A stretch of DNA of 52,080 nt from Candidatus Saccharibacteria bacterium UBA6209 (lineage in GTDB: Bacteria; Patescibacteriota; Saccharimonadia; Saccharimonadales; Saccharimonadaceae): contig DISN01000020.1 in assembly GCA_002421965.1 (NCBI GenBank), forward strand, positions 677-52,756, in the 5' to 3' direction. The notes beneath the pieces are model-generated. The model saw only the letters and a list, made by a program, of their open reading frames with translations. It was not told the DNA's origin and did not search any database. Below are positions 41,100-47,420 of this stretch, one piece after another (the stretch's first letter is position 1; each line of letters starts with the position of its first letter). The translations under genes were made by a program, and so were the position numbers.

Positions 41100-41780
41100 T
41101 TATGTCGATATAATATGACGGATTTCCTGCTGAATATCCTCTACAGCGCGCTGAGTTACGCCATCGGTCTCCATACAGTCAATCGAGATAAAGTAATCTG
41201 GATGTAGTTCGCATAATTCTTGATAGTTACGTTTTGCCGCATCAAGGTGGTCCACGTCAGCCTCGTGTGCGTCGCGCTTCTTGTCCGTATAGCCTCGAGC
41301 CGACTTCTTGTCTATATTTGTTTGAGAAATCTTGGGAGGCACCAATAGCACTATACACAGGTCTGGTCGAGGGACGTTAAGAAGCTCATACTCTAGCCGT
41401 ATTGCCTCTTCATAGTACTTGTGGCGTTCAGTCTTCGTCTTAAACTTCGTTCCTTGATGTGCCATATTAGAAGCTGTACTTCGGTCAAGTACAACGATAC
41501 TGTTTTCTTTCTCGAGATAACTTTTTATTTGTGGCGCAGCAACAGCTCTATCGAGGGCATATGCAAGCCCGGCTAGGTCTGCCGGGACATCATTCGCTGC
41601 CCCATAGTGACCATTTAGATATCGCTCTATATACAGGGCTGAAAATTCACCGTATCTTGGGAAATCTTGTGACAAAACGTCATATCCCATTGCCCTAAGG
41701 TGTTCGGATAGCAACTTTGTTTGAGTTGCTTTGCCCGAGCCATCCCCACCCTCTATAGCTATGAGTTTGTGCCTAATCAT
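41100..41780 (-). CDS. tmk: Thymidylate kinase
   Basis: 226 residues. P-loop 'AIEGGDGSGKATQTKLLSEHL' (EGGDGSGKATQT), the DR[ST] motif in 'VVLDRSTASNMAHQG', and the LID 'KKSARGYTDKKRDAHE'. It phosphorylates dTMP to dTDP. It overlaps dcd by 4 bp, consistent with co-translation, and belongs to the dTTP-supply cluster. The DRS and 'Q' at the substrate loop fit TMP kinases rather than other NMP kinases. Confidence 0.9.
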   Translation of the reverse strand: MIRHKLIAIEGGDGSGKATQTKLLSEHLRAMGYDVLSQDFPRYGEFSALYIERYLNGHYGAANDVPADLAGLAYALDRAVAAPQIKSYLEKENSIVVLDRSTASNMAHQGTKFKTKTERHKYYEEAIRLEYELLNVPRPDLCIVLLVPPKISQTNIDKKSARGYTDKKRDAHEADVDHLDAAKRNYQELCELHPDYFISIDCMETDGVTQRAVEDIQQEIRHIIST

Positions 41781-42496
41781 CTAATCCCCTCCGCAAGCCC
41801 AGTAATCATCTGTGGCATTCGCCGCTCATCCTTAAATGCACGCGGCAACATCATTTCTGGTCGCCAACTTGCAATCAGCTCATCGAGGTTGTCTGTATGC
41901 TGGTATTTGCCGCTCATACCGTCACGTCCGTCCGAATAGTCGCCCTCGACTGGACCAGCCGTATGAAAGATCAGCTGGCCGATACGCTCACCCACAGGTA
42001 GCACTACGGATTCGTGCTGATTGAGGTTGTAGATCTCAAGCGTGATACGATTGACATACCCCGGGTCGATCCACCCCGCGTCAAAACACACAGCCACACC
42101 GTTACGACCCCAGCTAGAGCGACTCTTAACTTCGGCTGCGCCACCGTGAGCGCGGATACCAATAAATTCATGCGTATGCGCGAGGATGCGCTCACCCGGT
42201 TTCAGAACGATAATCGGATGGTCGAGTGGGATGTTCTTAAATGTCTTGAAGCCATACTTGTCGCACCACTCTTGATGCGGCATAGCTTCGAGTGGACCCT
42301 TAAAGTAACGATCGACGTCGTCTCTATCAAATGGATTGTAGACTCTGGATCTCTCGTCATATTCTTGTTTATAAAAATAATAGCCCAAGGTGAAATCGAC
42401 GCTCGCCTCAGAAACATTGTCTGGGTTATACGGTACACTAACTATCACACCATCTTCGATAGCTTGTTTGATTTGCTTATTTGAATACACGCTCAT
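41777..42496 (-). CDS. dcd: dCTP deaminase family protein
   Basis: 239 residues. 'EVKSRSSWGRNGVAVCFDAGWIDPGYVNRITLEIYN' region: SRSSWGRNG and DAGWIDPGYVNRITLEIYN are the trimeric dCTP deaminase/dUTPase active-site motifs, with the catalytic Glu in ITLEIYN; 'VGERIGQLIF' follows. It is longer than E. coli Dcd (193), with an insertion near residues 45-80. It makes dUTP, or dUMP if bifunctional, for ThyA. It has a GGGAGG ribosome-binding site and overlaps tmk. Bifunctionality cannot be read from sequence alone. Confidence 0.85.
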   Translation of the reverse strand: MSVYSNKQIKQAIEDGVIVSVPYNPDNVSEASVDFTLGYYFYKQEYDERSRVYNPFDRDDVDRYFKGPLEAMPHQEWCDKYGFKTFKNIPLDHPIIVLKPGERILAHTHEFIGIRAHGGAAEVKSRSSWGRNGVAVCFDAGWIDPGYVNRITLEIYNLNQHESVVLPVGERIGQLIFHTAGPVEGDYSDGRDGMSGKYQHTDNLDELIASWRPEMMLPRAFKDERRMPQMITGLAEGIR

Positions 42497-42550
42497 AGCT
42501 TGAGCCTCCCATACCTATATTTGCCTCTCCCGAGTAAGACTATTTTAGCA

Positions 42551-42559
42551 TGGTACAAT
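42551..42559 (+). promoter_or_regulatory. Extended -10 promoter of folA, predicted leaderless
   Basis: TGGTACAAT (42551-42559), then 6 nt to ATG 42566. It excludes the longer in-frame start at 42500. Confidence 0.6.
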
Positions 42560-42565
42560 AAAATT

Positions 42566-43060
42566 ATGAACTTAGCGATGATTGTAGCTTACGACCAACA
42601 ACGAGCTATCGGACATAACGGCGAACTACCCTGGGCTAGAAGCTTACCGGCGGATTTAGCAAACTTCAAAAAGCTTACTACAAACAGCTCGGTGATTATG
42701 GGCCGCAAGACGTTCGAATCAATTGGCAGTCGCCCATTACCTAATCGTGAAAATATCGTTATTTCTAGCACACCAACCGGAGTAAAAGGCACATTAACCG
42801 CACTCAATATACCTAGTGCACTGTCACTTGCCCGCTACCCGGTATACTTTATTGGCGGGTCGATGATTTATGCAGAGGCCTTGCAATATGTCGAAACTAT
42901 CTATGCAACCGAGGTAAACCATAGCTTTGATGGTGCGGATGTGTTTTTTCCAGAAATAGGACGCGAGTGGCAAGAGGTGTCACGAGAACACCACCCCGCC
43001 GACGACTCCAATGCTTACGACTTTGATTTTGTGAAATACTGTAAAACTACACAGAAATAG
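42566..43060 (+). CDS. folA: Dihydrofolate reductase
   Basis: 164 residues. 'MIVAYDQQRAIGHNGELPWARSLPADLANFK' (AIGHNGELPW and LPADLANFK, with the catalytic acidic residue Asp), 'VIMGRKTFESIGSRPLPNRENIVIS' (MGRKTFESIGSRPLPNRENIV) and 'VYFIGGSMIYAEAL' identify it. It reduces dihydrofolate to tetrahydrofolate with NADPH, regenerating the cofactor consumed by ThyA. It converges on thyA with a 14-bp 3' overlap. Confidence 0.94.
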   Translation: MNLAMIVAYDQQRAIGHNGELPWARSLPADLANFKKLTTNSSVIMGRKTFESIGSRPLPNRENIVISSTPTGVKGTLTALNIPSALSLARYPVYFIGGSMIYAEALQYVETIYATEVNHSFDGADVFFPEIGREWQEVSREHHPADDSNAYDFDFVKYCKTTQK

Positions 43061-43967
43061 GTGCCTTTATTGGCGGATGATGCTCGTATCCGACTAGCTC
43101 GATGTCATCAATAGTAAAGTCATTTATATTCTTAATATCAGGATTTAACTTTAGTTTTGGTAATGGCAATGGCTCACGTGACAGCTGTAAATCAACCTGC
43201 TCTAAATGATTCTGATAAACATGAGTGTCGGCCAAAGTATGCACAAAATCACCAGGCTCCTTATCTGTTACTTGCGCCATCATCGATAGCAGCAAAGCGT
43301 AGGATGCAATATTGAAAGGTACACCTAGAAATGTATCAGCCGAACGCTGATAGAGGTGTAGGTCTAGCTTGTCGCCCCTGACATTCAACTGAAACAGCGA
43401 GTGACAAGGCGGCAAACCACCCGCTTCGGCTATGGCGTCTATCTCCGCCGGGTTCCATGCCGTCACGATATTGCGCCGTGAGTTAGGATTGTTCTTAATT
43501 GTGTCAATCGCCTGATCTATCTGGTCAATTTCTCCACCCTTGCCGTCTGGCCACCTGCGCCACTGCACGCCGTAGACTGGACCAAGATCGCCCCACTGCT
43601 TGGCAAAGACACGGTCAGTTGCCACCTTGCCAATAAATCCCTTCATTTGATCTCGCCACTCATCTGAATTCACCTCTGGTATTGGCAGATCGTTCTTTTC
43701 AAGATAAGCCTTAAACGGCCACTCATCCCAGATATGAACATTATTTTGTGCAAGGTACTCAATATTACCGGTACCCTTAAGAAACCATAGAAGCTCATGA
43801 GCAACGCTATTAAAGTATAGTTTCTTGGTCGTCACTGCGGGAAAACCCTCACTCAGGTCATAGCGAACCTGCCGGCCAAACACGCTCCTAGTGCCCGTTC
43901 CCGTTCGATCGCCCTTGTCTTCGCCGTTATCGCGAATATCTCGCAAAAGGTCTAAATATTGTCTCAT
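43047..43967 (-). CDS. thyA: Thymidylate synthase
   Basis: 306 residues. Catalytic Cys188 in 'GGLPPCHSLFQLNV', the Arg-rich phosphate site 'NSRRNIVTAWNP', 'YQRSADTFLGVPFNIASYALL' (RSADTFLGVPFNIASY) and 'GDFVHTLADTHVYQNH'. It methylates dUMP to dTMP using methylene-tetrahydrofolate. The start has GGGGGAG upstream. Its 3' end overlaps folA by 14 bp. Confidence 0.96.
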   Translation of the reverse strand: MRQYLDLLRDIRDNGEDKGDRTGTGTRSVFGRQVRYDLSEGFPAVTTKKLYFNSVAHELLWFLKGTGNIEYLAQNNVHIWDEWPFKAYLEKNDLPIPEVNSDEWRDQMKGFIGKVATDRVFAKQWGDLGPVYGVQWRRWPDGKGGEIDQIDQAIDTIKNNPNSRRNIVTAWNPAEIDAIAEAGGLPPCHSLFQLNVRGDKLDLHLYQRSADTFLGVPFNIASYALLLSMMAQVTDKEPGDFVHTLADTHVYQNHLEQVDLQLSREPLPLPKLKLNPDIKNINDFTIDDIELVGYEHHPPIKAPISV

Positions 43968-44072
43968 GCTGGCTCCCCCAATCTAACACTATTATGGCAC
44001 AAGCTTCATGAAAATGTGCCGTAGTTTTCACAACGACGAAACCAGACACAAGCCCTTGCGCAAAACACTCCG

Positions 44073-44081
44073 TGCTACACT
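44073..44081 (+). promoter_or_regulatory. Extended -10 promoter of avd, predicted leaderless
   Basis: TGCTACACT (44073-44081), then 6 nt to ATG 44088. Confidence 0.6.
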
Positions 44082-44087
44082 GTTAGA

Positions 44088-44429
44088 ATGAATGATCTTC
44101 CAGCCATCCTCCGCACACACGAACTCTATATCAGCCTCAGTCCCATTACCGAAAAGCTCCCAGCCTTGAAGCGCCAGACAATTGGTCGTCGCCTCGAAGA
44201 CAGCACTCTACAACTTATTGAGCTACTGATTATGGCAAAAAATGCACCACGAGCGCACAAAGCCGCTTATCTTATAAAAGCGACGGCGACAAACGAGATT
44301 ATCCAGTTTCACATACGCACCCTTATGGCGCAAAAACTCGCCAACGATACGACACTGCACCAACTAGCTGCCAAAGCCACTGAGATTGGCCGCATGACTG
44401 GTGGTTGGCTTAAGTCCGTTAGTCAATAA
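44088..44429 (+). CDS. avd: DGR accessory variability determinant (Avd), four-helix bundle
   Basis: 113 residues, all helical. It fits the bAvd/S23 family: 'LPALKRQTIGRRLEDSTLQLIELLIMA' (LKRQTIGRRLEDSTLQLIELL), a middle helix 'HKAAYLIKATATNEIIQFHIRTLMA', and the C-terminal 'ATEIGRMTGGWLKSV', a very characteristic ending. Avd forms a pentamer that binds the DGR reverse transcriptase and template RNA and is needed for mutagenic retrohoming. Here it is on the strand opposite to RT, target and template, and converges on the template repeat. The 23S rRNA intervening-sequence protein is the alternative, but the adjacent DGR decides. Confidence 0.85.
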   Translation: MNDLPAILRTHELYISLSPITEKLPALKRQTIGRRLEDSTLQLIELLIMAKNAPRAHKAAYLIKATATNEIIQFHIRTLMAQKLANDTTLHQLAAKATEIGRMTGGWLKSVSQ

Positions 44430-44437
44430 GCAGAAAC

Positions 44438-44455
44438 GGAGGAGCAAGCTCCTCC
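44438..44455. repeat. 18-bp inverted repeat at the end of the DGR template
   Basis: GGAGGAGC-AA-GCTCCTCC, between the avd stop codon and the 3' (IMH-like) end of the template repeat. It may terminate avd or structure the template RNA. Confidence 0.65.
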
Positions 44456-44462
44456 TTCAACC

Positions 44463-44580
44463 TCACCGAGAGACCGACACCGTTGTCGTCGTTCGCGTTG
44501 CTGTTCGACCTGTCGAGGTTCGCCTGACCGTCGTTCGAGTACACATCACCGACGCACGAGTCGCCGTCCACACTTTTGTT
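44463..44580 (-). repeat. DGR template repeat (TR)
   Basis: Ungapped 118-bp match to the variable repeat at an offset of 416 bp. In 25 mismatches, 24 are adenines on the minus (template coding) strand: 15 A to G, 4 A to T, 5 A to C; one is G to C. Six other adenines are unchanged. The TR coding strand is rich in AAC and GAC codons at the variable sites. The 3' block CGGTGTCGGTCTCTCGGTG is identical in both repeats; beyond it lie similar but non-identical segments (TR AGGTTGAAGGAGGA, VR GGGTTTTTGGAGGA), fitting IMH* and IMH. Confidence 0.93.
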
Positions 44581-44861
44581 CCCCATTGCTTCGTCTGCCG
44601 CTTCGCTCGCGAACAAGCAGCGCTTTCTGCCAATTTGCAACAGGCGCACGTGGGGTTGATAAATAATAGTTATGCCTCGTAGCATAACTCTGCTGTTTGC
44701 TAGGCACGCCAGTCCGAACTCAACCCCCTCACAAATACCTCCGTCACACAACGACACCCAAGCATCGGTTTTATATACGAAAATAGGGGGCAGTCCGGAA
44801 AGCACTCGTGTGCTAGCCAAACTGCCCCCATTGTAAGGGAAAGGGGAGAAAGACCAGAGGC
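44581..44861. other. Spacer between template and target gene
   Basis: No gene is supported between avd (ends 44429) and the target gene (ends 44862), about 430 bp including TR. The spacer has two inverted repeats: AGTTATGC/GCATAACT (44668-44675 with 44682-44689) and the compound hairpin at 44786-44829. A minus-strand frame running 44973-44419 through TR is open but has no family resemblance upstream of TR. Confidence 0.6.
44786..44829. repeat. Compound hairpin downstream of the DGR variable repeat
   Basis: GGGGGCAGT (44786-44794) pairs with ACTGCCCCC (44821-44829); inside, AGCAC-TCGT-GTGCT (44801-44814) forms a second stem. It lies 33 bp beyond the target-gene stop. It could be the cruciform that DGRs use as a target-recognition element, or a terminator (CTATTTT follows on the minus strand). 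Confidence 0.6.
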
Positions 44862-45638
44862 CTAATCCTCCAAAAACCCCACCGAGAGACCGACACCGAC
44901 GTCGCCGCCCGCGCTGCCGTACGACCCGACGAGGCGCGCCCGACCGTCGTACGAGCACACACCACCGACGCACGAGTCGCCGCCGACACGGCGGCGACCG
45001 TGACGTGGGACACGCATGAACCCCTGGGCCAGCGCAAGCTCGCCTGTCGGCACTCCACGGATCATGTCCACTATGTACCAGACGAGATAGTCCCGCTGGT
45101 CGCAGGTGTCCAGAGCGGCACCGGGATGCTGCGCAACGAACTCAGCCTGCGCCTGCCCGATCTTCTCGAGCTGGGTCGGCCTGCCATTGTCGCGGTACAT
45201 GTCGTCGAACGACAAGCCCGCGAAGTGCAGCAGAGGGTCGTACTTTGAGTTTGAGTCGGCAAATAGCGCCAGCTGAGCCGTGAACGCGACGAACGAGCCG
45301 TCGAGCTCCTGCTCGGTGAGGCTGTTCGCCTCCGTATCCGGGACCCAGAAGTGGGGCCATGTGAATACGGACGCGAAGCCACGCTCAACTGCAAGAGTGT
45401 TCGCCAGCTCGATGAGCTGGCTGGTCTTTACCCCAGCGGGGAGCCGGACATACAGCCGACCCTTGCCCAACTCGACGAGTCGGGTGAACTCGCCGGTCAG
45501 CGAGCTGTGCAGCGCCTGCTCGTCGTTGACGAGGCTCAGGCGCTGGAGCATCCCGATAGTCGTCTCGACCGCCTCCTCAACAGGTGAGGGTTCGGTGGTG
45601 ACGACCTCCAAAGGCTCCTTCAGTCCTGCGATGGCCAT
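44862..45638 (-). CDS. DGR target (variable) protein with C-type-lectin-like C-terminus
   Basis: 258 residues from ATG 45638, 8 nt after a strong AAGGAGG. No signal peptide or membrane helix is visible. The first 200 residues match nothing I recognise. The last 55 have the DGR C-type-lectin/FGE-like layout: 'GFMRVPRHG', 'GDSCVGGVCSYDGRARLVGS' and the final 'GVGLSVGFLED'. About 30 residues of it (R-R-R-V-G-G-D through G-D-V) are encoded by the variable repeat. TR Asn codons appear here as Arg, Tyr, Ser, Gly and Val, so the ligand-binding surface is diversified. The gene is GC-rich compared with its neighbours. The ligand is unknown. Confidence 0.88.
   Translation of the reverse strand: MAIAGLKEPLEVVTTEPSPVEEAVETTIGMLQRLSLVNDEQALHSSLTGEFTRLVELGKGRLYVRLPAGVKTSQLIELANTLAVERGFASVFTWPHFWVPDTEANSLTEQELDGSFVAFTAQLALFADSNSKYDPLLHFAGLSFDDMYRDNGRPTQLEKIGQAQAEFVAQHPGAALDTCDQRDYLVWYIVDMIRGVPTGELALAQGFMRVPRHGRRRVGGDSCVGGVCSYDGRARLVGSYGSAGGDVGVGLSVGFLED
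44879..44996 (-). repeat. DGR variable repeat (VR)
   Basis: The 3' end of the target gene. It matches TR at every non-adenine position but one. The stop codon (44862-44864) follows 5 codons after the conserved block. Confidence 0.93.
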
Positions 45639-45725
45639 GATGGCCACCTCCTTCTGGTTGTATTTTGGTCAAAGTCTCTCAAGGTACATAATATACCATC
45701 AAGACTGAGGTACTATTACCCCGTC

Positions 45726-45754
45726 ATTATAGCACACTTTTCAAAAATAGTCAA
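45726..45754 (-). promoter_or_regulatory. Strong promoter of the DGR target gene
   Basis: Minus strand TTGACT (45754-45749), 17 bp, TATAAT (45731-45726) with TGC extension. The leader is about 80 nt and ends in AAGGAGG. It could also transcribe the template repeat downstream. Confidence 0.75.
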
Positions 45755-45801
45755 GTTCATCCCGTTATTGTGCCCCGTGACGCCTCGCGCAACCCTGACA
45801 T

Positions 45802-46743
45802 CTATAGCACCCTGCGCCCATTGAGTTCGTCAAGTAGCTGCCAATTTAGTTGCTTCTTCGGCATAGATGCTAGGCGCAGAGATTTATAACTCGCGATAGA
45901 CCTGCTCGATGATTTACCTAGCACCGACCTGGTCGTATGACGGTCAACAACGATATAGGAGCTAGTGATGACATGCCCCAGAAAATGCAGCCCACGACAA
46001 GATCGAAAAAGAACATCGCTTCTTGGATTGATCTCCATCTTTAGTGCATGGCGTAAAAAATGCACGGATTGCTCACGAAAGTAATGTGCGTCTCGGTGAT
46101 TTCGCGCCCACATCACCACATCATCACCATAGCGTACATAAGCAAGAGGTTTCAGGGTGTGGCGAACATACCGATCAAACTCGTTGAGATAGATATTGGC
46201 AAAAATCTGACTCGTCAGGTTGCCAATAGGAATACCCACACCAGGTTGACGGCAAAAGCTTGTGATGACCTGTTCGCTAAGCTCCATAGTTTGCGGTCGA
46301 AGCTCACGCCGAGCGAGACATACGCGCAAAGTGTCGTGGTGCACATGGTCAAAGAATTTAGCTATATCTATACGCCAGATGTACGCATCAACATGGCGCC
46401 TTAGCAAACCCTGAGTTCGCTCAAGACAGCCGTAAAGCCCCTTCTTTGGCCTACACGACCAAACATCAGGGTCCAGTGTAGGATTGAATACCCGGACCAG
46501 CTCATCATAGACCAGTCGATGGACTACTCTATCACGCACCGATGCCACTGCAAGATCGCGTCGTTTTTTCTCGTGTACGACAACCGTTTGATACGTACCG
46601 TGACGATACGTGTGCTGTCCGATGTCCTGAACGAGTAGCCGTAGGTTTGCTTCAAGATAATACGCAAACTCGTCTATTGAGCGAGACGGTTTTTTGTGAC
46701 GACGAAATGCCAGCCAGGCAGCATGTAGCTCTTCGTACCCCAC
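45802..46743 (-). CDS. DGR reverse transcriptase
   Basis: 313 residues. RT motifs in order: 'RDRVVHRLVYDEL' (motif 1 region), 'YIWRIDIAKFFDHVHHDTL' with catalytic Asp126 (motif 2-3), 'GIPIGNLTSQIFANIYLNEFD' with IGNLTSQ at 173-179, the [ILV]GxxxSQ form specific to DGR RTs (motif 4), 'YVRYGDDVVMW' with Asp207-Asp208 (motif 5), and 'GLHFLGHVI' (motif 7). It makes error-prone cDNA from the template RNA, misincorporating at adenines. It starts at GTG 46743, and its frame continues directly from the clpP stop codon, so reinitiation after clpP is likely; no promoter of its own is seen. Group II intron maturases and retrons are excluded by motif 4 and the TR/VR pair. Confidence 0.93.
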   Translation of the reverse strand: MGYEELHAAWLAFRRHKKPSRSIDEFAYYLEANLRLLVQDIGQHTYRHGTYQTVVVHEKKRRDLAVASVRDRVVHRLVYDELVRVFNPTLDPDVWSCRPKKGLYGCLERTQGLLRRHVDAYIWRIDIAKFFDHVHHDTLRVCLARRELRPQTMELSEQVITSFCRQPGVGIPIGNLTSQIFANIYLNEFDRYVRHTLKPLAYVRYGDDVVMWARNHRDAHYFREQSVHFLRHALKMEINPRSDVLFRSCRGLHFLGHVITSSYIVVDRHTTRSVLGKSSSRSIASYKSLRLASMPKKQLNWQLLDELNGRRVL

Positions 46744-46752
46744 CTCAGAGCA

Positions 46753-47355
46753 TTACTTTGCTATCTTGCTGAGCACCTGGTCAACGAGGCCATACTTCTT
46801 CGCCTCTTCGGCTGTCATCCAGTAGTCACGCTCCATGTCTGCCTTGACCTTGGCAAGTTTTTGGCCAGTATTTTTGGCTAGAATTTTGGCCAGCATTTCT
46901 TTAATGCCTAGACTTTCACGCAGGTCGATCTCCATATCAGTAACTTTGCCTCGAGTGCCGCTAGATGGCTGATGAATCATCACTTTAGCGTGCGGTAAAG
47001 CAAACCTCTTGCCCTTGGCACCGCTCGAGAGCAAAAATGCCCCCATGCTCGCCTGTAGGCCTATGCCGTAGGTCGCCACATCTGGCGCAATAAAGTTCAT
47101 CGTGTCATATATCGCCATACCGTCATAGACACTACCGCCAGGGCTGTTAATATAAAGCGATATGTCTGCTTTTGGGTCTTCGTACGCCAAGTGTAGCAAC
47201 TGCGCCACAACAATGTTCGCCGTCTGATCGTTTACTTCGTCACCGAGGAATATTATTCGCTCTTTTAGTAACCGCGAGTAGATATCATATGCCCGCTCAC
47301 CATCGTGAGATTTCTCAATAACCGTTGGTATTAGATAAGCACTTGGTTTTGTCAT
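46753..47355 (-). CDS. clpP: ATP-dependent Clp protease proteolytic subunit
   Basis: 200 residues. Catalytic triad: Ser103 in 'GLQASMGAFLLSSG', His128 in 'MIHQPSSG', Asp177 in 'ERDYWMTAEEAKKYGLVD'. 'DISLYINSPGGSV' is the substrate-binding strand. It forms a tetradecameric chamber fed by ClpX or ClpC. A TGGTATACT extended -10 ends 6 nt before the ATG, and the DGR RT follows by 9 bp. Confidence 0.96.
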   Translation of the reverse strand: MTKPSAYLIPTVIEKSHDGERAYDIYSRLLKERIIFLGDEVNDQTANIVVAQLLHLAYEDPKADISLYINSPGGSVYDGMAIYDTMNFIAPDVATYGIGLQASMGAFLLSSGAKGKRFALPHAKVMIHQPSSGTRGKVTDMEIDLRESLGIKEMLAKILAKNTGQKLAKVKADMERDYWMTAEEAKKYGLVDQVLSKIAK

Positions 47356-47361
47356 AATTTA

Positions 47362-47370
47362 AGTATACCA
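47362..47370 (-). promoter_or_regulatory. Extended -10 promoter of clpP, predicted leaderless
   Basis: Minus strand TGGTATACT (47370-47362), 6 nt before ATG 47355. Its upstream part is the T-tract of the tig terminator. Confidence 0.65.
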
Positions 47371-47401
47371 AAAACTAGCACTCGTTACAAGCGAGTGCTA
47401 G
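47370..47401 (-). terminator. Intrinsic terminator of tig
   Basis: Minus strand CTAGCACTCG (47401-47392), 7-nt loop, CGAGTGCTAG (47384-47375), then TTTTTGG. Confidence 0.85.
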
Positions 47402-47420
47402 AATTCAACCGATAATCGAT

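Noticed and set aside
44419..44973. 184-residue minus-strand open frame running through the VR complement region and TR
   Set aside because: Only the TR-encoded part resembles anything, and that is explained by TR being a copy of the target's 3' end. The upstream part is basic, low-complexity and reads the target gene in another frame.
44463..44996. Interpretation of the two GC-rich repeats as CRISPR or a gene duplication
   Set aside because: There are only two copies and no spacer array. The mismatches are almost all at template adenines, which neither CRISPR nor drift after duplication would produce.
45000..45708. Several open frames on both strands across the DGR target gene
   Set aside because: They result from the high GC content of the target gene and have no family pattern or ribosome-binding site; the minus-strand frame with AAGGAGG is the gene.
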